Of a stretch of 64,000 bases of DNA, positions 39,147 to 47,685 are shown in pieces. How positions within the stretch are numbered: position 1 is the first letter of the stretch; each line of letters begins with the position of its first letter. This stretch comes from Sphingomonas populi (lineage in GTDB: Bacteria > Pseudomonadota > Alphaproteobacteria > Sphingomonadales > Sphingomonadaceae): contig NZ_SGIS01000001.1 in NCBI RefSeq assembly GCF_004208535.1, positions 1 to 64,000 of the forward strand, read 5' to 3'. The notes beneath the pieces were generated by a model. That model was not told the DNA's origin. It did not search any database and saw only the letters and a program-made list of their open reading frames with translations. The position numbers and the translations under genes were made by a program.

Positions 39147-39418
39147 GCCAGATTGAACGGACCGTCCTCATCACCAACAAGCGCGGCCTGCATGCCCGCG
39201 CGAGCGCCAAGTTCGTGACGCTCGCCTCGACGCTCCCCTGCGAGGTCGCGGTCGAGAAGGACGGCGCCGGATCGGTGACCGGCACCTCGATCATGGGGCT
39301 GATGATGCTGGGCGCGGCGATGGGCGATTCGATCGTCATCCGCGCCGAGGGCGACGGCGCCGAACATGCGGTCAGCACGCTGGCGGAACTGGTCGAGGCG
39401 CGCTTCGGCGAGGATTGA
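39143..39418 (+). CDS. HPr phosphocarrier protein
   Basis: The 91-residue HPr starts at a GTG. The EI-phosphorylated His17 is in NKRGLHARASAKFV, and the regulatory Ser49 is in GTSIMGLMMLGAAMGDS, the target of HprK. With hprK and EIIA-Man upstream it forms an incomplete, regulatory PTS; no enzyme I gene lies in this window. Confidence 0.95.
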   Translation: MSQIERTVLITNKRGLHARASAKFVTLASTLPCEVAVEKDGAGSVTGTSIMGLMMLGAAMGDSIVIRAEGDGAEHAVSTLAELVEARFGED

Positions 39419-39424
39419 ACGGCC

Positions 39425-39871
39425 CTACCCCTCCATCGCCTCCACGTTCGCGAGCACGCGTTCCAGTAACCCGAGCAGCGTCTCGAGCTCGGCGTCGGAT
39501 AGCCCGCGCATCGCCTCGGCATTGCCCTGAAGCAGGATCTCGCGGCCGGCGGGCAGCTTCGCGCGGGCGCTTTCGGTCAGCGAGATCAGGCTGCTGCGGC
39601 GGTCGGCGGGGTCCGGCTCGCGCTGGACGAGGCCGTCGCGTTCCATCCGCGCGAGCAGTTGCGCCATCGTCGGCTGCTCGACCTTGGCCCAGCGCGCCAG
39701 CTCGGTTTGCGACTTCTTCTCGCCCTGACGCAGCGCCGACAGCACCGGGAGTTGCGCGGTCGCGAACCCTAGCGGCCCGAGCCGCTTGTCGCCGATCCGC
39801 GCCAGAGCGCGCGCGATCCGGGTGAAATAATGGCCCGGCGTGACCATCGGCATCCATGCGGCATCGGGCAT
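39425..39871 (-). CDS. MarR-family transcriptional regulator
   Basis: The 148-residue protein has the MarR winged helix (KSQTELARWAKVEQPTMAQLLARMERDGLVQREPDPADRRSSLISLT, about 53-99) between dimerisation helices. It is divergent from a TetX-like monooxygenase across 54 bp that contains a perfect dyad, so it most likely represses that gene and itself. MarR proteins typically respond to phenolic or drug-like ligands. Confidence 0.92.
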   Translation of the reverse strand: MPDAAWMPMVTPGHYFTRIARALARIGDKRLGPLGFATAQLPVLSALRQGEKKSQTELARWAKVEQPTMAQLLARMERDGLVQREPDPADRRSSLISLTESARAKLPAGREILLQGNAEAMRGLSDAELETLLGLLERVLANVEAMEG

Positions 39872-39873
39872 TG

Positions 39874-39887
39874 CATAGGTTCCTATG
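39874..39887. promoter_or_regulatory. candidate MarR operator
   Basis: CATAGG-TT-CCTATG is a perfect inverted repeat next to the MarR start. A further CCTATG half-site lies at 39902-39907, and another TATG element lies between. The site fills the short divergent promoter, as expected for a MarR autorepressor. Confidence 0.6.
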
Positions 39888-39925
39888 TTTATGTATAGCC
39901 TCCTATGTACATCGAGGAGGCCTGC

Positions 39926-41044
39926 ATGACAACCGACCCACGTATCGCGATCATCGGCGGCGGTCCCGGCGGGCTGATGCTGGCACGCTTGCTCCACCTG
40001 CAAGGCCTCACGCCGGTCGTGTTCGAGCGTGACGCGCATGCCGATGAGCGCCCGCAGGGCGGCTCGCTCGATTTGCACGCGGAAACGGGACAGCACGCGA
40101 TGCGCGCGGCGGGGCTGGAGGACGCCTTTCGCGCCGAAGCGCGCCCGGAGGATCAGGGCGACCGGCTTTACGACGCCGACGGCACGTTGCTGTTCGACCG
40201 CGACGGCCACGGCGACGACCGCCCCGAGATCGACCGCAGCGCGCTGCGCCGCATCCTGCTCGAATCGCTGCCAGAGGGGATGGTCCGCTGGAACAGCCGC
40301 GTCGAGGCGATCACCCCCTGCGAGACCGGCTACAATATCGTCACCGCCGCAGGGACGCAGACGTTCGACATTGTGATCGGCGCAGACGGCGGCTGGTCTC
40401 GGGTGCGCGCGCTGCTCAACACTGTGCAGCCGCGCTATGAAGGCGCGGTGTTCGTCGAACTCGGGTTCGACCGGCGGCGGCGGCATCCGCAGGTCGATGC
40501 CTTGGTCGGGGCCGGCAAGATGTTCGCGGTCGGCGACGATCGGATGCTGATCGGCCAACGCAACGGCAACGACCATATCCGCGGCTATGCCGGCTGGCGG
40601 ATCGACGAGGCCGGGGCACGCGCGCTCGGGGCGATGCCGCCCGACGCGGCACGCGCGGCGGCGCTGGCGGTGTATGAAGGCTGGTCGCCCGCGCTGCGCG
40701 ATCTGATCGTCAGCGGCGATCTGCTCGGGGTGCGGCCACTGTACGCGCTGCCGATCGGGCACCGTTGGCCGAGCGTTCCGGGGGTGACGTTGCTCGGCGA
40801 CGCCGCGCATCTGATGTCGCCGTTCGCCGGCGAAGGCGTCAACCTCGCGCTCGCCGATGCGGTCGATCTCGCCGAGGCGCTGACCTCGGGCGCGGGCTGG
40901 CCGGCGGTCGAGCGCTACGAGACGGCGATGGTCGCGCGCGCGGTGCCGGCTGCGGAGGATGCTGCGCAAGGGCTAGAGACCGTGCTGTCGAGCAGGGGCG
41001 CGGCGCCGGTGCTCGACCATTATCGCGCGCGGCTCGGCGGCTGA
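39926..41044 (+). CDS. FAD-dependent monooxygenase, TetX-like
   Basis: The 372-residue protein is a group A flavin monooxygenase: IAIIGGGPGGLMLARLLHLQG (near 6), the R-rich substrate-side segment ERPQGGSLDLHAETGQHAMRAAGL, the DG motif VIGADGGWSRVR, and LLGDAAHLMSPFAGEGVNLALADAVDLAEAL (near 285). The GD-loop and the GGSLDLH segment are typical of TetX-like oxygenases that oxidise tetracyclines or other polycyclics. The ATG at 39926 has GGAGG six bases upstream. Control by the divergent MarR gene is likely. Drug inactivation is possible but not shown. Confidence 0.9.
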   Translation: MTTDPRIAIIGGGPGGLMLARLLHLQGLTPVVFERDAHADERPQGGSLDLHAETGQHAMRAAGLEDAFRAEARPEDQGDRLYDADGTLLFDRDGHGDDRPEIDRSALRRILLESLPEGMVRWNSRVEAITPCETGYNIVTAAGTQTFDIVIGADGGWSRVRALLNTVQPRYEGAVFVELGFDRRRRHPQVDALVGAGKMFAVGDDRMLIGQRNGNDHIRGYAGWRIDEAGARALGAMPPDAARAAALAVYEGWSPALRDLIVSGDLLGVRPLYALPIGHRWPSVPGVTLLGDAAHLMSPFAGEGVNLALADAVDLAEALTSGAGWPAVERYETAMVARAVPAAEDAAQGLETVLSSRGAAPVLDHYRARLGG

Positions 41045-41176
41045 GCGGCGGGCGATCTGGATATCAAATTTGTCACGGGACATTGCCGACGGCGACCTTA
41101 TCGTCGGCTGGACGTTTTCGTCTGGCGGTGTTCGCGGCACGGTTTGCCGTGGCCACCGATCCTTTGGAGGCCCTTG

Positions 41177-41779
41177 ATGTCCACGACCCGACCGCTGCCC
41201 CGCACCCTCAAACGGGCGCTGACCGGCGCCCTGCTCGCCACCACCCTGCTCGCCGCCGGCTGCGCGACGCAGACGCCGTATCGCCCCGCCACCGGATCGG
41301 GCTTCGCGCGCACCGGCTATAGCGACCGCCAGATCGAGGCGAACCGCTTCATGGTGAGCTTCGCCGGCAACGGTTACACCCCGCGCGAGACGGTGGAGCG
41401 CTATCTGCTGTTCCGCGCCGCCGAACTGACCGTGCAGCAGGGCTATGATTATTTCGTGCTGGCCGACCGCCAGACCGACAAGAGCACGCGCACCTATGCG
41501 ACGCCCGAGCCGTTCGTCGGCGGGCCGTATGGCGGCTGGGGTCCGGCGTGGAGCTATTACGGGCGCGGCTTCGGCTGGCGTTCGTGGAGCCCGTTCGGCG
41601 GCGGGCCGTATTGGGATCGCGGCATCGACGTGCAAACGATCGACAAGTTCGAGGCGCATGCCGAGATCGTGCTCGGGCACGGTCCGAAGCCGGAGCGCAA
41701 CGTGCGAGCGTTCGACGCGCACGATGTCATCAAGAACCTCGGCCCGACGATCGTGATGCCGGAGCCGGGCAAAAAGTAA
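41177..41779 (+). CDS. lipoprotein of the CC0125/CC1285 family
   Basis: The 200-residue protein has a lipoprotein signal (ALLATTLLAAGC, Cys near 31) and the typical TGYSDRQIEANRFMVSFAGNGYTPRETVERYLLFRAAELT block of CC0125/CC1285-type lipoproteins, followed by a Gly/Tyr/Trp-rich segment (GGPYGGWGPAWSYYGRGFGW) and a C-terminal AEIVLGHG strand. GGAGG at 41166-41170 sets the start. The function is unknown; members are common in Caulobacter and sphingomonads. Confidence 0.88.
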   Translation: MSTTRPLPRTLKRALTGALLATTLLAAGCATQTPYRPATGSGFARTGYSDRQIEANRFMVSFAGNGYTPRETVERYLLFRAAELTVQQGYDYFVLADRQTDKSTRTYATPEPFVGGPYGGWGPAWSYYGRGFGWRSWSPFGGGPYWDRGIDVQTIDKFEAHAEIVLGHGPKPERNVRAFDAHDVIKNLGPTIVMPEPGKK

Positions 41780-41783
41780 GTAC

Positions 41784-41811
41784 CGTCGCCCCGGCGCAGG
41801 CCGGGGCCGGC
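41784..41811. repeat. GC-rich palindromic intergenic repeat
   Basis: The CGTCGCCCCGGCGCAGGCCGG unit after the lipoprotein stop closely matches the left arm of the large palindrome at 54752-54860 (CGTCGCCCCGGTGCAGGCCGG). A shorter related piece lies after the nfeD stop near 31748. These are small repeat elements of the REP/intergenic type, here possibly also serving as transcript ends. Confidence 0.55.
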
Positions 41812-41877
41812 ATGTGGTGTGCGGGCGTTTCGCCAGTTCACGCAGCCGCCCCGGCCTTCACCGAGGCGACACGGTCG

Positions 41878-42972
41878 TCACGCCCGCGTCGCGAAACGCC
41901 CGGGCGCGTAGCGCGCGGGGTCGATCGCGGCGGCGATCGGGTCGGGCGTGGCCCCCAGCAACACGGCGGCGGCGAGCGCGGCGGCGGCGGGGGCGGTCTG
42001 GATGCCGAACCCGCCCTGCCCCGCGCACCAGAAGAAGCCGGGCACGCGCGCGTCGAAGCCATAGACCGGCAGCCGATCGGGCGCGAAACTGCGCAGCCCG
42101 GCCCAGCGCCGCTCCAGCCTCTCGACGCGCCAGTCGACGACATGCTCGAAGCGGTCGATCGCCAGCGCGACGTCGATCTCTTCGGGCTGCACGTCGCCGG
42201 GCAGTGCCGGCGTCTCGTCATGCGGGCTGAGCCACAGCCGCCCGCCCGCCTCGGGCTTGAAATAGAAGCGCCCGGCAATGTCTGAAACATGCGGCAGGCC
42301 GGCGGGGGCCGGCGGGTCGGTCAGCAACTGGACGACGGTGCGGCGATAGGCGGCAATGCCGATCGGCGCGGCACCGGCGATCCGCGCAATCTCGTCCGCC
42401 CAGGCGCCGCCGGCGTTGACCAGAATGTCCGCGCGATACGTCTCCGCGCCCGCTGCGATCGTCCACCCGTCGCCATCGCGCGTCGCGGTGCGCAACGGCG
42501 AATCGACCGCCAGCACCGCGCCAGCCCGCCGTGCGATGGCGAGACAGGCGGCGTGCAACCCCGCCACGTCGATATAGGCGCAGCTCGGCTCGATCACGCC
42601 GAGCGTCCAGTCGGGACGCAGCCCGGCGATATGGTCGCGCGGATCGACCGATTCGAGCGCGATGCCGCTGCCGTCGAACTCCGCCAAAAACGCATCGATC
42701 GCCGCCGCATCCTCCGCCCGGCCAATGTGCAGCGAACCAAGCGGCTGAAGAAACCCGCCCGCTTGCAGCGCCGGACCCGACGCGGTGGTAAGCGGCGCCA
42801 CGCCGGGGCCGCCATAGGTCTCCGACCAGAAAGCGGCGGAGCGGCCCGTCGCATGATAGCCTGGCGCGCTCTCCGCCTCGATCAGCAGCACGCGCGCACG
42901 GTCGCCGATCGCGGCGGCGAGGCTCGCGCCGGCCATGCCCGCACCGACGATGGCGATGTCGAGACGCGTCAT
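41878..42972 (-). CDS. FAD-dependent D-amino-acid dehydrogenase-like oxidoreductase
   Basis: The 364-residue protein belongs to the DAO family: dinucleotide motif IAIVGAGMAGASLAAAIGD (near 6), HATGRSAAFWSETYGG (near 40) as in D-arginine dehydrogenase, NAGGAWADEIARIAG (near 186) and the C-terminal CAGQGGFGIQTAPA (near 317). These enzymes oxidise D-amino acids (preferably basic ones in the closest group) to keto acids. The downstream alpha/beta hydrolase gene overlaps its start by four bases, suggesting an operon. Confidence 0.88.
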   Translation of the reverse strand: MTRLDIAIVGAGMAGASLAAAIGDRARVLLIEAESAPGYHATGRSAAFWSETYGGPGVAPLTTASGPALQAGGFLQPLGSLHIGRAEDAAAIDAFLAEFDGSGIALESVDPRDHIAGLRPDWTLGVIEPSCAYIDVAGLHAACLAIARRAGAVLAVDSPLRTATRDGDGWTIAAGAETYRADILVNAGGAWADEIARIAGAAPIGIAAYRRTVVQLLTDPPAPAGLPHVSDIAGRFYFKPEAGGRLWLSPHDETPALPGDVQPEEIDVALAIDRFEHVVDWRVERLERRWAGLRSFAPDRLPVYGFDARVPGFFWCAGQGGFGIQTAPAAAALAAAVLLGATPDPIAAAIDPARYAPGRFATRA

Positions 42973-43916
42973 GCGCCGGCCCCCAGCCGCGCCGCGAGGA
43001 ACGCGTCGATCTCGCCGAGTGCGCGGTCGCGCACCGCATCGACCTCGCGCAAAATCTCATGCGCGCAGTCGCGACCGAAGCGCACCACGCGCACATCGGG
43101 CAACCGCGCCGCGACGCGCAGCGCCGCGCGCGCCGAGACGAGCTTGTCGTAATCCGCGACCAGCATCAGCACCGGCACACGCACCTCTGCGAGCCGCGAA
43201 TCGGTGCGCAGCAGGCGAGTCGAAGCGAAGGCTTCGATCAGCCAGCGCCAGCTCGGCGGGCCGAGCCGCAGGTCAGGCTGCGCCGTCTGCCAAAAAATTT
43301 CATCCTGATAGCGCGCATCGTCGTGGGTCAGGAGTGCCTGCCGGGTCTCGGTCGTCGCCGGGATTTCATTGCCGCGCCACGCCCGCCGCGCGCCGTCGCC
43401 GTACCCGCCGATCCGCCGCGCCGCCCATTCGCCGACCTCCGCGCCGACCGGACTCTTCAGCCCCAGCATCGGCGCGACCAGCACCGCCGCGTCGGGCGCG
43501 ATGCACCCTTCGGAGAGCGCGCGCAGCACGAGATGCCCGCCCATCGAATGCCCGATCGCGACCGTCAGCCCGCTCGCCTCGGCGCGCCACGCCCGCCAGA
43601 ATTCCGCGAAGTCCTCGATATACAGCGAGAAATCCTCGACATGGCCGACATGCGGATCGCTCGACAGCCGTCCCGATCCGCCCTGCCCGCGCCAATCGAA
43701 CGCGGTGATCGACCAGCCCTGATCGTGCCAGTGCGCCAGCGTCTCCAGATATTTCTCGAACACGTCGCCGCGCCCGGCCTGAAACAAGATGCTGCCGCGC
43801 GGGGTCGCGTCCGCCGGCCAGTCGAACCGGCGGAGCATCCACCCGTCGCGCGCGCGCCAGCGGCCAACCCGCGCGCCGGCGGGAATGGCGCGGCGATAAG
43901 GGTGCGGCGACAGCAT
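42969..43916 (-). CDS. alpha/beta hydrolase, lysophospholipase/serine aminopeptidase S33-like
   Basis: The 315-residue protein has the Ser nucleophile elbow VAIGHSMGGHLVLRAL (near 121), acid Asp in LMLVADYDKLVS (near 250) and His in RDCAHEILREVDAVRD (near 285), typical of the Hydrolase_4/PldB-like group that removes acyl chains from lysophospholipids or monoglycerides. The WSITAFDWRGQGGSGRLS segment fits. The gene heads a two-gene operon with the DAO-type oxidase. Confidence 0.88.
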   Translation of the reverse strand: MLSPHPYRRAIPAGARVGRWRARDGWMLRRFDWPADATPRGSILFQAGRGDVFEKYLETLAHWHDQGWSITAFDWRGQGGSGRLSSDPHVGHVEDFSLYIEDFAEFWRAWRAEASGLTVAIGHSMGGHLVLRALSEGCIAPDAAVLVAPMLGLKSPVGAEVGEWAARRIGGYGDGARRAWRGNEIPATTETRQALLTHDDARYQDEIFWQTAQPDLRLGPPSWRWLIEAFASTRLLRTDSRLAEVRVPVLMLVADYDKLVSARAALRVAARLPDVRVVRFGRDCAHEILREVDAVRDRALGEIDAFLAARLGAGA

Positions 43917-43964
43917 CTGGTCTGGTTACTTTTTTGAAAGCCATTCCGTCTAGGCGCTTTTCGG

Positions 43965-44444
43965 ATGGGTGGGACGGTATTCGTGACATTGCTGGCGGGC
44001 GCGCTGGCGCTGCTTCTGGTGTGGGCCGGGATCGAGGATGCGCGCCGCCGCGAGATCGCCGACTGGAAGAACATCGCCATCGCGCTGCTCGCGCCGTTGT
44101 GGTGGTGGGCGAGCGGCATGGGGGTTTGGCCCGACATGGCGCTCCAGATCGGCGTCGCGGCGATCGTGTTCGGCGTGTTCTGCTTCGTGTTCGCGCGGGG
44201 CTGGATGGGCGGCGGCGACGTCAAGATGATCGGCGCGCTTGCGCTGTGGTTTCCGCTGCCGCTGCTGGTGTGGATGCTGCTGGTGATGTCGATCGCCGGC
44301 GGCGTGCTCACCATCGTCATGTTGTTCGATCGCGCGCGTGACCGGAGCAAGCCGATCGAGGTGCCCTACGGCGTCGCGATCGCCTTCGCGGCGCTGCTCG
44401 CGATGCGTGAACTGCATTTTAACCACCCAAGCATATTTGCTTGA
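43965..44444 (+). CDS. cpaA: prepilin peptidase CpaA (TadV)
   Basis: The 159-residue integral membrane protein is a short type IV prepilin peptidase: catalytic Asp residues lie in WAGIEDARRREIADWKN (near 25) and GWMGGGDVKMIGALALW (near 86), between about five or six hydrophobic helices. It would cleave Flp-type prepilins for the Tad pilus encoded downstream. No pilin gene lies upstream of it within this window. Confidence 0.92.
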   Translation: MGGTVFVTLLAGALALLLVWAGIEDARRREIADWKNIAIALLAPLWWWASGMGVWPDMALQIGVAAIVFGVFCFVFARGWMGGGDVKMIGALALWFPLPLLVWMLLVMSIAGGVLTIVMLFDRARDRSKPIEVPYGVAIAFAALLAMRELHFNHPSIFA

Positions 44445-44476
44445 GCCGGAATTAGCCGGGCGTCGAAAGGCCTGAG

Positions 44477-45478
44477 ATGGACAGTCGCAAGATGATATTG
44501 CTGGTGAGTGCGTTGGTGGTTGCCGCCATCACCGCGTTCCTGGCGCGCAGCCTGATCGTGGGCACGCCCGCGCCGCAGGCGGCGGCGATCGCGGCTGCGG
44601 CGCCGGTCAACGGCCCCGAAGTGCTGGTGGCGACGCGTGCGCTGCCGATCGGCACGATCCTCGACGCGACGGCGGTGAAATACCAGCCCTGGCCCAAGGA
44701 ACTCGTCGAGAACGCCTATTTCGTCCACCAGGGCAATTTCGACATCAAGACGCTGCAAGGCACGGTCGTGCGCAATCCGATCACCGCCGGGCAGCCGATC
44801 ACGCAGGGCGCGCTGGTCAAGCCGGGCGATCGCGGCTTCCTCGCCGCCGCGCTCGGCGCGGGCATGCGCGCGGTGACGGTGCCCGTCTCGCAGCAGAGCA
44901 GCGTCGCGGGCTTCGTGTTTCCCGGCGACCGGATCGATCTGGTGCTTACGCAGAACGTGGTCGGCGGCGGCGACGGCCCGCCGCTCAAGGTCGCCGAGAC
45001 GGTGATGCGCAACCTGCGCGTCCTCGCCACCGACCAGCGCACCGACAATACGGTCGACGAGAACGGCAAGACCCAGGTCCGCACCTTCTCGATGGTGACG
45101 CTCGAGGCGACGCCCAAGCTCGCCGAACAGATCGCCGTCGTGCAGACGCTGGGGCAGTTGTCACTGTCGCTGCGCAGCCTCGCCGATAACCAGTCCGAGC
45201 TTGAACAGGCGATCGCCAGCGGCGCGGTGAACGTGCCCGACGGCAATAATCCGAAGGCCGAGAAGGCGATGATGGTCAAGGTCGCCGCGCAGCCGAGCGC
45301 CGGCAGCATCTCGTATGAAACCGGTGCCGACGTGTCGCGCTTCCAGCGCCGCACCGTGCCGGGCAAGCCGGTCGAAACGAACACGCCGGGCGGGGCAACG
45401 CCGGTCATCAAGGGGCCGGTCGTGCGTGTCGCGCGGGGCAATGCCGTGACCGATGTCGCGGTTGGGGGGAAGAAGTAG
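44477..45478 (+). CDS. cpaB: Flp pilus assembly protein CpaB (RcpC)
   Basis: The 333-residue protein has an N-terminal membrane anchor (MILLVSALVVAAITAFLARSLI), an SAF/RcpC domain (about 48-125; VLVATRALPIGTILDATAVKYQPWP, TVVRNPITAGQPI) and the VPVSQQSSVAGFVFPGDRIDLVL segment. It helps build the outer-membrane secretin channel of the Tad pilus. It is the second gene of the locus, 32 bp after cpaA, with cpaC following at once. Confidence 0.93.
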   Translation: MDSRKMILLVSALVVAAITAFLARSLIVGTPAPQAAAIAAAAPVNGPEVLVATRALPIGTILDATAVKYQPWPKELVENAYFVHQGNFDIKTLQGTVVRNPITAGQPITQGALVKPGDRGFLAAALGAGMRAVTVPVSQQSSVAGFVFPGDRIDLVLTQNVVGGGDGPPLKVAETVMRNLRVLATDQRTDNTVDENGKTQVRTFSMVTLEATPKLAEQIAVVQTLGQLSLSLRSLADNQSELEQAIASGAVNVPDGNNPKAEKAMMVKVAAQPSAGSISYETGADVSRFQRRTVPGKPVETNTPGGATPVIKGPVVRVARGNAVTDVAVGGKK

Positions 45479-45479
45479 G

Positions 45480-47051
45480 ATGCGCGCTGTTTCGAAGTCG
45501 ATCGGCTGGCCGCTGGCCGTCGCGCTTGTCGCGGGGGGGGCAAGCGCCGCTCCGCTCAAGCGCCCGCAGCCACGGCGCGCCGCGCCCGCCGCGGTGCCCG
45601 CCAGCACGCTCTTGCAGGTGAGCACCGGGCGCGGGCGGCTCATCAACCTGCCCCGGCCGATCACCGACGTGTTCGTCGCCAGCGATGCGATCGCCGATGT
45701 GCAGGTCCGCTCGCCGACGCAGCTCTACGTGTTCGGCAAGGGTCAGGGCGAGACGACGGTCTCGGCGACGGCGGCCGGAGGCGCGGTGGTCTATTCGGCC
45801 ACTGTCCGCGTCGGCAACAATTTCGACACCGTCCAGCAGATGCTCAACATGGCGATGCCGGAGTCCCACATCACCGCGACGACGATGAACGGCCTCGTGC
45901 TGCTCACCGGCACGATCGCCAGCCCCGGCGACGGTGCAGAGGCGGAACGGCTGGTCCAATCGTTTGTGGGTGACTCCACCAAGGTGCTGTCGCGGTTGAA
46001 GAGCGCGACGCCGCTTCAGGTGAACCTGCAAGTGCGCTTCGCCGAAGTGAGCCGCAGCTTCGTCAAGAACATCGGCGTCAATCTCAACACCGTGGACCGG
46101 ACCGGCGGCTTCAAGTTTGGCGTCGGCCAAGGTCGCGGCGCGGCTACCAAATTTTCTCCCGGCGGGCCGATGGGCGTTGGCTTCACCCAGGCACCCTCCA
46201 ACGGCAGCTTGATCTCGCAGGTGACGAACGGCACCACGATCGGAGCAGCCGGTAAACTGTTCGGCCTTGACCTGATCTCCTCGCTCGACCTCGGCGAGCA
46301 GGACGGCCAGGTGACGACGCTCGCCAACCCGAACCTCACGGCCTTGTCAGGCGAGACCGGCACCTTCCTCGCCGGCGGCGAGATCCCGATCCCGGTCAGC
46401 CAGGGGCTTGGCGCGGTTTCGGTCGAGTACAAACAATATGGCGTGATGCTCGCCTACACGCCGACGGTGCTCGCCGACGGGCGCATCTCGCTCCGCGTCC
46501 GCCCCGAAGTGTCGCAATTGACCTCCGAAGGTTCGGTGACCCTCAACGGCACGACCATCCCCGCACTGAGCACGCGCCGCGCCGAAACCACGGTCGAACT
46601 CGGCTCCGGGCAGAGCTTCATGATCGCCGGTCTGCTCCAGAACGATCACAACAATGCGATCAGCAAGGCCCCCGGCGTCGGCGACATGCCGGTGCTGGGC
46701 GCGCTGTTCCGGTCGAACGCGTTCAAGCGCAACGAGACCGAGCTGGTGATCGTCATCACGCCGTATCTGGTCAAGCCGGTCGACGCGAACCAGATCGTGT
46801 TGCCGACCGACGGCTACAAGGCGCCGACCGATCTCGACCAGATCCTGTTCGGTCATCTCGGCGGCGGCACCACCGGCGCGCAGCGGCCCAAGCCGCGGCT
46901 GGCGGCGCCCGTCACCGTGCAGCCGGTGCTCGGCGCAGCAACGCCCGTGCCATCGCCGCCGGCTGCGCCACCGCCGCGCGACAGAGCGGTCGCCGCGACC
47001 GATCCGAAATCGACGAAGCCCGGCGCCGCGATGCCCGGGTTCGACAACTGA
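45480..47051 (+). CDS. cpaC: Tad pilus secretin CpaC (RcpA)
   Basis: The 523-residue protein has a signal peptide (ending near ASAAP), an N-terminal pilus/secretin domain (INLPRPITDVFVASDAIADVQV, TQLYVFGKGQGETTV), a BON-like part (about 120-175) and the secretin core (about 260-435; LANPNLTALSGETGTFLAGGEIPIPV, VPGVG-type turn GVGDMPVLGALFRSNAFKRNETELVIVITPYLV). The tail is Pro/Ala-rich. It forms the outer-membrane pore. The start at 45480 follows the cpaB stop by one base, with GGGGGGAAG upstream. Confidence 0.94.
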   Translation: MRAVSKSIGWPLAVALVAGGASAAPLKRPQPRRAAPAAVPASTLLQVSTGRGRLINLPRPITDVFVASDAIADVQVRSPTQLYVFGKGQGETTVSATAAGGAVVYSATVRVGNNFDTVQQMLNMAMPESHITATTMNGLVLLTGTIASPGDGAEAERLVQSFVGDSTKVLSRLKSATPLQVNLQVRFAEVSRSFVKNIGVNLNTVDRTGGFKFGVGQGRGAATKFSPGGPMGVGFTQAPSNGSLISQVTNGTTIGAAGKLFGLDLISSLDLGEQDGQVTTLANPNLTALSGETGTFLAGGEIPIPVSQGLGAVSVEYKQYGVMLAYTPTVLADGRISLRVRPEVSQLTSEGSVTLNGTTIPALSTRRAETTVELGSGQSFMIAGLLQNDHNNAISKAPGVGDMPVLGALFRSNAFKRNETELVIVITPYLVKPVDANQIVLPTDGYKAPTDLDQILFGHLGGGTTGAQRPKPRLAAPVTVQPVLGAATPVPSPPAAPPPRDRAVAATDPKSTKPGAAMPGFDN

Positions 47052-47073
47052 CGCTGTGCGAGGGGCAAGGTCC

Positions 47074-47685
47074 ATGCATAAACATCTGATCCTGATTGCG
47101 GCACTCGCCATCGGCGGCTGCACCGGCACACAGAACCGCAGCCTCGAATCGGTGCATCAGCCGGTCGTGGCGCGTACTGATTATGTGTTCGACGTCACCA
47201 CCAGCGGCAATGCGCTCGCCCCCGGTGAGGCGCAGCGGCTTGCCGGGTGGATGGCATCGATGCGGCTCGGCTATGGCGATCAGGTCGCGGTCGATGATCC
47301 CGGCCGATATGCGGCCCGCGCGCACGAGCAGATCGCCGCACAGGTCGCACGCTACGGGCTGCTGGTCGCCGACGATGCCCCCGCCACCGATGCGCCGGTG
47401 ACGCCGGGCATGGTCCGCGTCGTCATCAGCCGGATGAAGGCGACCGTGCCAGGCTGCCCCGATTTCAGCCGCGTGAGCCAACCCGATTTCGAGAACCATA
47501 CCGGATCGAACCAGGGCTGCGCGATCAACAGCAATCTCGCGGCGATGGTCGCCAACCCGATGGACCTCGTGCGCGGGCAGAGCGCCGGCGGGCTGACCGA
47601 CACCGCCTCCGCGACGAAGGCGATCGACAGTTTCCGCAAGACCGTGCCGACCGGCGCGGGCGGGCTGAAGGAGGTGAAGAAATGA
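47074..47685 (+). CDS. cpaD: Tad pilus lipoprotein CpaD
   Basis: The 203-residue protein has a lipoprotein signal (LIAALAIGGC) and the CpaD features: an APGEAQRLAGWMASMRLGYGDQVAVDDPG segment, a cysteine-containing VPGCPDFSR, and the conserved SNQGCAINSNLAAMVANPMDLVRGQ block. It likely pilots or stabilises the secretin. It overlaps the cpaE start by four bases. Confidence 0.92.
   Translation: MHKHLILIAALAIGGCTGTQNRSLESVHQPVVARTDYVFDVTTSGNALAPGEAQRLAGWMASMRLGYGDQVAVDDPGRYAARAHEQIAAQVARYGLLVADDAPATDAPVTPGMVRVVISRMKATVPGCPDFSRVSQPDFENHTGSNQGCAINSNLAAMVANPMDLVRGQSAGGLTDTASATKAIDSFRKTVPTGAGGLKEVKK

Noticed and set aside
39926..41044. Firm call as a tetracycline resistance gene
   Set aside because: Only the general TetX-like flavin monooxygenase features are visible; substrate specificity cannot be read from the sequence, so no resistance claim is made.
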